NCBI RefSeq assembly: GCF_052324685.1
Contig: NC_135214.1
Coordinates: forward strand, 3,713,371 to 3,777,370
Direction of reading: 5' to 3'
Source: Brachyhypopomus gauderio
Taxonomy: Eukaryota > Chordata > Actinopteri > Gymnotiformes > Hypopomidae
DNA: 64,000 nucleotides
A program made the position numbers and the translations under genes. This document shows, piece by piece, positions 1 through 12,100 of this stretch. The notes under the pieces were generated by a model that did no database searches, had not been told where the DNA came from, and saw nothing but the letters and a program-made list of their open reading frames with translations. Positions within the stretch are counted from its first letter, which is position 1. Every line of letters begins with the position of its first letter.

Positions 1-3000
1 CGGTGAAGAAGTACTTCCTTCCTGTTATTGAAATGGTTCCCCAGTTTCTAGAAAATCTCACAGATGAGGAATTAAAAAAAGAAGCGAAGAATGAAGCCAA
101 AAATGACGCTCTGTCTATGATAATCAAATCATTGAAGAACCTGGCCTCACGAGTCCCCGGCCAAGAGGAAACCGTGAAGAACATGGAGATTTTTAGGTTA
201 AAAATGATTCTTAGGTGAGAGATTAACAAATGTCCTTCAGCTCATTCAGACTTTTCAAGCTTGCGCAGTAGGGATTGAAAATGTGCTAACTTTTTTTTGT
301 TCCTTCCCCCTATCACAGGTTATTGCAAATTTCTTCTTTTAATGGCAAAATGAATGCACTAAATGAAGTAAATAAGGTGATATCAAGTGTCTCATACTAT
401 ACACATCGTCATGGCAACCCCGAGGAGCCAGAGTGGCTTACAGCTGAGCGCATGGCGGTAAGTTGTGCTTCTAGCGTCGGTCATGCTCGGAGGTCACGAC
501 CTTTGAGTACTTTAGTTATAAAACTGAATGGTTTCAACACCGCCTTTGTGGTGCGCTTGTTTTTTGTCCGGGTCAGATGTTGGAAAACGAATAGCCCATC
601 TTAACAGACGCGTTCGTTTTTGATTATAGTCTTTGTGTGGGCACATAAGTTGAACACGAGCGTTTTGTCCCGCAGGAATGGATTCAGCAGAACAATATTC
701 TCTCCATCGTCCTGCGGGACAGCCTCCATCAGCCACAGTATGTGGAGAAGCTGGAGAAGATCCTGCGGTTCGTCATCAAGGAGAAAGCCCTCACACTTCA
801 GGACCTGGACAACATCTGGGCCGCCCAGGTACACCCGAGCCTCCGCTGTCTCACTGCAATGAAATGGGGTTACGTAAACCCATTTACAGCTGGAAATGCT
901 GTATTATCAAACAGTGATCGTACCATGTTGAAATGGCAAAAAAAATGGTGAGGTGATGCTTAGTAACTTCTCTTAAGTTGAGTTTATTTTGTTTTTTCCC
1001 TCTGTCATCTCCAGGCTGGAAAACATGAAGCTATTGTTAAGAACGTTCATGATCTCCTAGCGAAGTTGGCATGGGACTTCTCACCTGAACAGTTAGACCA
1101 TCTCTTCGACTGTTTCAAAGTTAGTGTGTGTTTGTTTATTTTCCTGCAGTGTATGGAGATAATATGAACCAGTAGATAGCAGAGCCTGTGTATTTAAATG
1201 TAGTTATTAGGCATGTGATCTTGGTCAAAGACACAGCAACAATTTTGTACTCTGGAATGCTGACTGAAAGATGACAAAAGACAAAAAGGACCTGAAAATA
1301 TTCACAACCTTGGAGAAATGTTTGATCTTTGCATAATCGATAAAAGGGTCACTTGGCTTGGGGGATCTATAAACGGTTTAGGGCCCCCATACTCAAATAG
1401 CGGCCTATAGGGCTATCTCTTTCTGGCCCTCGAGCTGTTTTGAAAAGGTTTTTTTTTAGGAATCTTTCTTTTCAATCGCGCACCGCAATCTCAAGACGAT
1501 GCCGGGGATTGCCACCCCCTCCCCCCCCCCCCCGTAACCGGCTCCTTCAGTGATTGAAAAAATAAAATGTGGCCCGTCATCATTTCTATTTAAGTACCCC
1601 TGGTTTAGGGGGATCTATAAAAAACGGTGAAAACGACAACAGTGACAGTAAATCCGGTGAGTTCAACTGTAGTTTTGATTCTGACCCCAGTGGTTTCTGA
1701 ATGGTCTGCAGGAAAGCTGGACCAATGCGAGTAAGAAGCAGCGTGAGAAGCTGCTGGAGTTGATCCGCAGGCTGGCCGAGGACGACAAGGACGGGGTGAT
1801 GGCCCACAAGGTGCTCAATCTGCTGTGGAACCTGGCCCACAGTGATGATGTTCCTGTGGACATCATGGACCAGGCCCTCAGCGCCCATATCAAGATCCTG
1901 GACTACAGCTGCTCCCAGGTAGCGTCCACGCCGTCTTGGAGCATCTTCTGCCATCTTCTGCCATCTTCTGCATTGGAACATCTGTAACTGCACGGATATC
2001 TTTTTTTATTTTATTTTTTTACAAGAAGAATTGGCAGAAAATATTACAAAAAATAATAATTGACATGTATATATTGTTTTGTTAAATGTTCTTATTCTTT
2101 TTGTTTTTATTTTTTAGGATAGGGACACTCAGAAGATCCAGTGGATAGATCGTTTCATTGAAGAGTTGCGATCTAATGATAAGTGGGTAATTCCTGCACT
2201 AAAGCAAATTCGAGAGATCTGTAGTCTGTTTGGAGAGGCTCCTCAAAATCTCAGGTAAACATGCCGTGGTATTAACACGGCATCCATCCTTAATGGTAGT
2301 TAAATCCAAAGGTTCATTCAGGCATATGTGTTTTACTTGCTATGGGGCGTTCAGCTGTAGTTCAGTTGGAGTAATGCCCCTATTCTTGAACAGTTTGATA
2401 AACCATACAGTGGTCCTATGACACTTTCAAAGGTATTTAAATGTCAATAAATGTAAAGAAATGTAAAAGTAGCAAATACATCGTGCACATGCTGTTGTTT
2501 TTCAGAAAGAAAATACCTATTAACTTAAAGGGCTTAGGGTAAGTGTAAAGCTAATTTGGGATATAATATTTGATTATAAACTTTGCTGAACTATTTACTG
2601 AGATTCGCTGTAAATCTGTGATCCAGTTTTTCAGATTGTAACTAATCATAAACTAAACCTAAATCGGCTGAACTTCGCCCCAGTCTTAAACTAAACCTAA
2701 TCTGGGTCTGAAAAACTGGTCCAATAAATGACAACAGCTTCAGAATCAGCTTCAGCATAGCTCTGTTTGGGCTCCTAATCAAATTATCACCTGCTGGTCA
2801 TGATAGGTAGTGTGTGGGTTCAGTGTGAGACACTCATGTACTGCGCTTGCTCACGCCTCAAGGGTTGGTCTCTTCCTCCAGCTTCATGTGGGGAAATACA
2901 GATTCCTGATTCAAACTTGCCTTGGAGTGGGAGGGGCATGACCAAAGAGCGACCAATAGTCTTGCAGCGCTCACCGTTTTCTCCTCCTTTGATTACAGTC

Positions 3001-4582
3001 AAACCCAGAGGAGTCCACATGTTTTTTATCGGCATGACCTTATAAACCAGCTACAGCACAATCATGCACTGGTCACGCTGGTGGCCGAGAACCTGTCGGC
3101 GTACATGGAGAACATGAGGCAGTTCTCGAAAGGTTGGTTGACTCCGTCGATTAAAAGCTTCATAGGTTACGAAGTGACGGTTCGCACGTTTGTGGTATTC
3201 GTGTTATTTCACGGTGTCTGTGCTTCTCTGGGTTTTAGCAGAGCACACGGACTTCGACCCTCAGACGGTCAGGCCCGGAAGTCGATACAGTCACGTGCAG
3301 GAAGTCCAGGAACGTCTCAACTTTTTGAGGTATGAAGCTGAAAAGAATTTTCTTTCTATCATTTTTAATTCCTAAACATGCATGCATAGATTTCAAGGCG
3401 CATGTTTGTTGGGTCATTATTTTCGTTTCATTCATGTGTATTTTTTTTTGACATAGCTAATGCATGTTGCTGTATATATGAACCTCTAGGAACTCTTGGT
3501 CCAGTGCTTTTAAAACCAGAGTGTCCAGAACCATTCCAGTGTCTGCTAGGCTTAAGAACGGTTGTTCACTGGTTTCTGCTTTGGGTTCTGCCGCCAGGTT
3601 CCTGCTGAAGGACGGGCAGCTGTGGCTCTGTGCTCCTCAGGCCAAGCAGATCTGGAAGTGTCTGGCAGAGAACGCCGTGTTCCTGTGCGACCGCGAGGCC
3701 TGCTTCAAATGGTACTCCAAGCTCATGGGGGACGAGCCGGACCTCGACCCCGACATCAACAAGGACTTCTTCGAGAACAACGTCCTGCAGCTGGACCCGT
3801 CGCTGCTGACTGAGAACGGGATGAAGTGTTTCGAGCGCTTCTTCAAGGCGGTCAACTGCAGGGAGGGGAAGCTGGTGGCCAAGCGTCGGGTCTACATGAT
3901 GGACGACCTGGAGCTGATTGGTCTGGACTACCTGTGGAGGGTGGGTCCTGAGCACAGAGCGGAGGCGTCTGGCCACTCACAGAGTAGCGTGTGCTCTACG
4001 GGCCAGCTTTTACAACCAATCGAATGTTCACGTTTAGGGAAGAGTTTTGGAACAGTTTTTGAGGAGCTTTCAGGCCCATTGTAGGAGTTGCTTGTTCTCA
4101 GGGTCTGAGCGGAGTCGTGCATGTTGTTGGAGATTCGACATTTGATGAGATTAATTTCGATGTAGCACTGCTTCAGACCAGTGGAGCGCTGCAGCTCCAG
4201 TGACTATAGTGGTGACCAGATTGCGTTAAATCATTGTCACGAGAAGCTCTGAATTCCAGTACACGTGTGAGGCTGTGCATTGGTCCTGTCGGTCCTGTAA
4301 CAAGGAGTCATCACTTTTGTTACCTTAGCAACCGAATGGCAATCTACGTCCATATAAGCGCAACCCGTATATAGTGTCCAAAGAAGGTCCACGACCCAGT
4401 TAGCTAATGGTCTCTTTGTTAGAGAAAAATTTAAAGGTTTATAGCAATTGTTCCTGGATTTAAGTTGAGAACAGCAAGAACCTGTACATCATAACTAATT
4501 AGCCGTTTTTGTGTCTTAGCACCTTTTGCCTTCAAGTTGTCTTAAATTTCCGTTCTCGTTATAACATTACGTTGGAATAAGG

Positions 4583-4650
<68 letters not shown>

Positions 4651-4979
4651 GACTGCTTCAGTCTGGCTGAGCTCAGTTCTTGGAACAGTCTGCTACTTCT
4701 GAAGAGTATTCAGCTGTCTGTACATGTCTGTCTGTCATAGGTGGTGTGTCTGAGGTTTACTGTTGTTTATGGAGCTGGTAGCACGCTCCGGGCTGTGTCT
4801 TCACGCCCCTAAGGCTGGGTTAATGGGGATGCTCAGAGCTGGCTGAGAGAGCCCATAATAACCGTCAGCATTGTTTTTCTTAGGTTGTGATCCAAGGAAG
4901 TGATGACATTGCTAGCCGAGCTATCGATCTGCTTAAGGAGATTTACACAAACCTTGGACCAAAATTACAAGCCAATCAG
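1..4979 (+). CDS. usp9x: usp9x exons, N-terminal armadillo-like region
   Basis: Exons read from the sequence: 1-214, 319-457, 676-828, 1015-1119, 1712-1918, 2118-2254, 2999-3132, 3239-3329, 3598-3940 and 4884-4979. They encode the conserved helical region from [10 protein letters not shown] through the segment around [20 protein letters not shown] to [16 protein letters not shown]. By family knowledge this part forms an alpha-solenoid used for substrate and partner binding. There is one visible difference from the mammalian protein at the 1119/1712 junction, where Lys-Glu-Ser replaces Lys-Ala-Ser before WTNASKKQ. The acceptor of the 3598 exon follows a short pyrimidine stretch ending GCCGCCAG. 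Intron sequences hold a GT microsatellite (4,584-4,648) and an inverted-repeat element (2,623-2,719). Confidence 0.94.
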
Positions 4980-5991
4980 GTAAAGTCTTTCTCCACCAAT
5001 AAGGGGTTTCATTACATGAAATTGTGTAGAAGTCTGATAATGCAAATAAATGAGAGCAAGAATCTAGTTCCCAGCATACTGAAGCCCCCAGCATACTAAA
5101 CATGGCTAATATTGGATTGCAGGTGGAGATCCATGAGGATTTTATTCAGTCATGCTTTGACCGACTGAAGGCCTCCTACGACACGCTGTGTGTGCTGGAC
5201 GGGGACAAAGACAGCATTAATTGTGCCAGGCAGGAGGCCATCCGCATGGTGCGGGTGCTGACCGTGCTCAGGGAGTACATCACCGAGTGTGACAGCGAAT
5301 ACCACGAGGAGAGGACCATCCTGCCCATGTCCAGGTCTGGCCCCTCACGCCTCCGTCAGCACAGACGTCTTGGGAAGTGGTGCCCGGCCCGTGCCAGCGT
5401 CTTCACCGCTGTTCTCTTTCCTGCAGAGCGTTTCGGGGCAAACACATCACGCTGATCGTGCGTTTCCCCAACCAAGGACGGCAGGTGGACGACCTGGACA
5501 TCTGGTCGCACACCAACGACACGATCGGCTCCGTGCGGCGCTGCATTCTCAATCGGATAAAAGCCAACAGCGCGCACACGAAGATTGAGCTCTTCATCGG
5601 CGGCGACATCATAGACCCCGCCGACGACAGGAAGCTGATTGGGCAGCTTAATCTCAAAGACAAAACGGTAAGGAGCGCCCCCAACACGCTCGACGCCGTC
5701 CTGGTTTTCTAGTTATTGGAGTTGGCGCTGTATATGAACACAACTCTGAAATGTCCAAAAGTTAACGAGCAGCACAATCGTCCTCTTGTTCCTTTCCTTC
5801 TTTACACGACATCTTTCGTTTCTTCTTCAGCTCATTACAGCCAAGCTCACCCAGGTCAGCGCCAACATGCCTTCAAGCCCAGACAGCTCCTCAGACTCCT
5901 CCACGGGCTCGCCAGGCAACCATGGTAACCACTATAGCGACGGGCCAAACCCTGAAGTGGAAAGCTGTCTTCCTGGAGTGGTGAGCAACAT

Positions 5992-6070
<79 letters not shown>

Positions 6071-7834
6071 AGGCAATATGCTTTTGGCACCAATGGCATC
6101 AACACAGTTGCATCTCGTTCGCTTTTTAAATCCACGATGGTTTTGGAAACGGTCTCGGAACAGCCGTTTTGGCCTAGAAGCGAGACGTAAGGTCGGAGGT
6201 TCACGTTTGTGTTGTTGTTCCTCGTCGTCGTTCTCGTCCGTGTTTTGCAGATCATGTCGCTGCATTTGCGCTACAGCTCCTTCTTGTGGCAAGTAGCAGA
6301 TCTGGGCTGCAACCTCAACATGCCCCTCCTGCGAGACGGCGCCCGGGTGCTTATGAAGCTCATGCCTCCAGGTGCACCATTCCCTCCTGCACGCACGCTC
6401 CAACCGCACGCACGCTCCAACCGCACGCACGTTCCAACCGCTCGCCGCACCCCCTTTGCCTTCTCCGTTCACCCCGTCATCCTGTCGTTGACCTCCAGAT
6501 AACACTACGGTGGAAAACCTGCGAGCCATCTGCCTGGATCACGCCAAACTGGGAGAAACCAGCCTCAGCCCCACCCTGGACTCCCGGTTCTTCGGCCCGT
6601 CGCCTTCTCAAGTCCTGTACTTAATAGAGGTGTGTCTGGTGTGGCTTCGCCGAAGGTCCTCAGACGTGAAGGACGACTAGAATGTTCTGCGTAACTGGGT
6701 CAAGGGGGTCATGGGAAATACCGTTTTATAAATAAATGCGGTTCTGTCTGTGTGCTGGTGGCAGGTGGTCTATGCCTTGCTGATGCCAGCTAGCGGTACG
6801 CTAGGAGAGGACGCCAGTGACTTCCAGTACAACTTCCTGAAGAGCGGCGGTCTGCCGCTGGTGCTGAGCATGCTCACCCGAAATAACTTCCTCCCGAACG
6901 CCGACATGGAGACGCGGCGGGGGGCCTATCTGAACGCGCTAAAAATAGCCAAGCTCCTCCTCACCGCTGTGGGCTTCGGACACGTGAAGGCCGTCGCAGA
7001 AGCCTGCCAGCCGGCGGCAGAGGGCACCATCCCCGTGTCACCTGTAAGTGCCTTCCCTCCCACCCAACCCAGCTGAGTGGACACGGTAGAGTGTTCTGTA
7101 TTTTCCCTTTAGCGTTATATATTAAACACCTGGCTTAATTAAAAAAAGTTCTTCTTCTCATGATCATGTACCCCGAAGGAAGCACATGAGGGTGGTGTGT
7201 AGTGAAGGCCGGCAGCAGGCCGTATCGGGTGTAGTGCTGGGGAGCTGTCGGCCAACGTGACCTTTCCTCGGGCTTCGCCCCAGGACATTGGCAACATCCT
7301 GACGGTCTTTACCCAGCAAATGTCATTGGTATACGGTGTCTCGACAGGAAATGTGCTTAGACTACAGACAGACACTCTTACTTCTTAAAAATTCACTCTT
7401 CGGTTCTAAGCAGCACGTGATTGGAGAAAAGACCAAACACAAATTCGTTTCTGAGTCGCGTGTTCTCATGGGGAAGCCATTCTGTACGATGGTGCAAATG
7501 TGCATTTTTAAATGTGTGGTGCGTGTTCAGAGTTAACTATTTGTGATTTAACCTCTGTATCATGTACATAGCCAAGAAAAGTACATTGTGTTAGTTTCAG
7601 CAAAAATGTAGTCACTTCTCAGAGTTTTTGAGCCATATTTGGAACTGCCAACCTTTTATTTTTTTTTTATTTTTTTTATTTTTTTTTTTTTTTTTTTTTA
7701 TAAAGTCTTTAAATCTCCGTCAGATTGGCCTCTCATGAAAGAGATGAAAGCTCCATCTTTCCAGTCACTTCAAAACCCATTAACCTAATGGCGTGGAGAC
7801 TCTGACTGCACATTCATGCACATTTTCTTTCCCC

Positions 7835-7898
<64 letters not shown>

Positions 7899-9080
7899 TA
7901 AACCAGGCTACTCATGACCAGGCGCTGGTGCTCCAGAGTGCTCTGCAGAACATCCCCAACCCCACTGCTGAGTGCATGCTTCGCAATGTGGCCATCCGCC
8001 TGGCCCAGCAGATCTCTGACGAGGTACGTCTCCACGCTGCTCTCCTTGGTACTGTGGTACACGTAAGGCCGTATGAGTATACTGAAACAAAAATTCTGAA
8101 AACATTTGGAGTCAGCAGACAAAAAAATACATTATAAAAAGGGATGGGTTTTGTTTGTCATTTATGCAGTGGAACAGTGTCATTAGCATCTGCTGTTCAG
8201 ATGCAGGCATTTGCTATATTACATTTGTGTGTTTATAATTATAAATATCCTGTTTCTCTCTCAGAACTTTTTCCAGGCGTCCAAGTACATCCCAGACATC
8301 TGTGTCATCAGAGCCGTGCAGAAGATCGTCTGGGCCTCTGGCTGTGGCACCATCCAGCTCGTCTTTAGCTCCAACGACGAGATCAGCAAGATCTATGAGA
8401 AGGTAGCACAGCTGTGCACTTGGAGCAGAATGACGGATGGTGTACAGTTTTATGGTCACATGGGCTTTGTGAAGAAATTTCTAGTGTTTTCTAGAGGGAT
8501 TTTCTAGAAAACGCATACAGAATGTGATAATCTGTCATGTTCTTGTTAAACATTTACACTATTTTATGAAATTATATGGATTAAATATACAGTATATTTC
8601 AACGTGTGCTGTGAATGAATATTATAACTGTGTGTGTGTGTGTGTTCACTCTTCACTGTGGGGTTTTCCTCAGACTAACGCAGGGAACGAGGCGGATGCG
8701 GAGGACGAGCAGGTGTGCTGCGAGGCCCTGGAGGTCATGACCCTGTGTTTTGCCCTCACCCCCACTGCACTAGACGCACTTAGCAAGGAGAAGGCCTGGC
8801 AGACCTTCATCATCGACCTGCTCCTGCACTGCCAGAGCAAGTGAGTGTCATGTGATCGGTCAGCCCCGCCCACCCGCCACCGGGCCCTTGAAGGATGCTC
8901 GGCGTGGCAACTGCTGCCACGGGAACGTTTCTTTAAGTCGCTCTTTTTACTCCCAGGTCCGTTCGTCAGATGGCCCAAGAGCAGTTCTTTCTCATGGCCA
9001 CTAGGTGTTGTATGGGACACAGGCCTCTTCTGTTCTTCATCACCCTCCTCTTCACAGTTTTAGGTGTAAGTTAAGCATCT

Positions 9081-9120
<40 letters not shown>

Positions 9121-12100
9121 CTTGTTTTGTTTAATCGGAGAAATGGCTTATCGATGCTTGGAAGGCGTGGTTGTTGCTGATGAGATGTTATCCGTGTTTG
9201 TTCCAGAGCACTGCTAAAGAGCGTGCCAAGCACGCAGGGCATTACTTCACCCTCCTGAGGCACCTGCTGAACTACGCGTATAACAGCAACATCAACCTCC
9301 CCAACGCAGAAGTTCTTCTCAACAATGAGATTGATTGGTTGAAGAGAGTTAAGGTGCCGTGACCTTCAGCTGTTTCCATGCAGTTTTTGCCTCACGCTGG
9401 GCTTGTTTTATAATGCACGGTGTGTCCCCCGCAGGACGAGGTGAAGAGAACTGGGGAGACTGGTGTGGAAGAGACCATTTTAGAAGGCCACGTTGGCGTC
9501 ACAAAGGAGCTGCTGGCTTTCCAGACCCCAGAAAAGAAGTACTACATAGGCTGTGAAAAGGGAGGAGCCAATCTCATCAAAGTAAGCTGTAAAGCTCATC
9601 TACATGTAGCTCTGATAGGTCTACATTCTCAGGCTGTGCTCCTGAATCTGCCATTTTTAATTCTGTAGGGTGGGTGTGATACGAGGGTTTGTCGTCGTGC
9701 CCCCCCCCACCTCCCTTTCTGCTCACCCCTTTCCCATCACTGCTTGGTCTCCACCACGTTCTTTCTCCTCTCCTTGCAGGAGCTAATAGACGACTTCCTC
9801 TTCCCGGCCTCTAACGTGTACCTGCAGTATGTGAAGAGTGGAGATTTTCCTCCCGAGCAGGCCATCCCCGTCTGCAGCAGCCCCGCCACCATCACCGCCG
9901 GCTTCGAGCTCCTAGTTGCACTTGCTGTCGGATGTGTGCGCAATCTCAAACAGATTGTTGACACGCTAACTGACATGTACTACTCGGGTAGAGATATTTA
10001 TCTTTTTTATTTACTTAAGAATTTTCTCCTCATAATTGTAGATTATTGAAGATGCAATGTTTTGTTACAAAAATGTAGAATTAATCCCTCCCTTTAACTC
10101 CCTTTAATTCCCTTTCTTTTCAGGTTGTGAGGCACTTACAGAATGGGAGTATTTACCACCGGTTGGCCCGAGACCCAATAAGGGCTTCGTGGGTCTGAAG
10201 AATGCAGGTGCCACTTGCTACATGAACTCTGTGATCCAGCAGCTGTACATGATCCCGCCCATCAGAAACGGCATCCTAGCCATCGAGGGTACGGGCAACG
10301 ACGTGGACGACGACATGTCTGGAGATGAGAAACAAGATAATGAGGTACTGGCTTAACTTCTCCGTGTCTTGTATCGGACGCCGTCGGTTAAATTTGTAGT
10401 CGTGTCTGGTGGTTATTTTGGGAGCTTTTGATACGTTCCGACCTGTTAGAAATGCACTCGGCTGAACGTGTTTCTTGACCGCTTGTATCAGGTCTGTCTA
10501 ATTGCTAATGGAAAACCCTGTGCTGGTTTGCATGCATGTGAAAGTCCTCTCTGGCAAATGGACAAATAAAGCACTCCAAAGATCCGCTTTGTTAGATCTC
10601 CATCTTTGATTTATTTCAGATTGAATGTAGGTGAGACTATTGGCTCTTGTGAACTCTTGGTATCTGTTTAAAACAAACGCGTTCCTGTAGCACAGACTGT
10701 TGATATTCACTTAACTTCACTCCCTTTATTTTCTAAAAAACAACCTCCTTCACTACAGGTTAAAATGAAACTGTTGCCCAATGATGATGATGATCATCCT
10801 TTCTCAGTGTCATGTGACTGACAAAGTAGCCATCTCTAGAACGTGGTGCCACGTTGGCGCCGTCTGGAGCTGAGGGCACATGTGCTGGACCTGTTTAAAA
10901 AACACGGGTTTGTGTTCCACTGCTTGTTTTTCCCCCGTGATTTATTATGCATGCACTGTTGTTTTCGCAGAGCAATGTTGATCCACGGGACGAGGTCTTC
11001 AGCTATCACCATCAGTTTGATGACAAGCCCTCGCTCAATAAGTCCGAAGACAGGAAGGAGTACAACATCGGCGTTCTGCGCCACCTGCAGGTGATCTTTG
11101 GCCATCTCGCGTCTTCCAGACTGCAGTACTATGTTCCCAGGGGCTTCTGGAAACAGTTCAGGTTAATGTTCTTCTCTTTTTGTTGATTGTTATTGCGCCG
11201 GTTGTACCTGGACGCTTCAAATATCTACACGTTTCTCTACGACCCCGATAGATGAAGGCTTTGATTTGGGACTCTCTCTGTGCAGATTATGGGGTGAGCC
11301 AGTGAACCTGAGAGAACAGCACGATGCCCTGGAGTTCTTCAACTCGCTTGTAGATAGTTTAGACGAAGCTTTGAAAGCTCTGGGTCATCCCACCATGCTC
11401 AGTAAAGTGCTGGGAGGTTCCTTTGCTGACCAGAAGATCTGTCAAGGCTGTCCTCACAGGTACGCCTCTGGAAAGTGTCTTTGGGTGTTCATGAATGCGT
11501 CTGGTTACGATGTGGTACTTTTTAAAAATGTATTTAATGTGTGTCTGTTTCTAGGTATGAATGTGAGGAATCTTTTACAACATTGAATGTAGATATTAGG
11601 AACCACCAGAATCTCCTGGACTCCATGGAGCAGTATGTGAAGGGGGACTTGCTAGAGGGTGCTAATGCCTACCACTGTGAAAAATGCAACAAGAAGGTAC
11701 GCCGCGCACACGGAGGGTTCGTTCTGTGGCAACGTGCTGGTTTTGTGTAGGGTTGGATTAAACCTGCGCTACCATTCGTCTTACTGCAGGTGGACACGGT
11801 AAAGCGTTTACTCATTAAGAAACTGCCCCCGGTACTGGCCATCCAGCTGAAGCGTTTCGATTACGACTGGGAAAGGGAGTGCGCCATTAAGTTCAACGAC
11901 TACTTCGAGTTTCCCCGGGAGCTGGACATGGAGCCGTACACGGTAGCAGGCGTGGCCAAGCTGGAGGGCTCCGATGTTCACCCGGAGAATCAGGTACTGC
12001 CTCCAACACCTCAACTGTGATGGCCCACATGGCCTATTCTTATGAACTTCCACCTAGTCACCATGAAGACCTTTTCGGTCTGGTTTTAGGGATGGAAATC

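Noticed and set aside
5891-6529. 212-codon minus-strand frame opposite usp9x
   Set aside because: It spans the CT microsatellite (Arg-Glu run) and the shadow of two usp9x exons; no independent gene signals.
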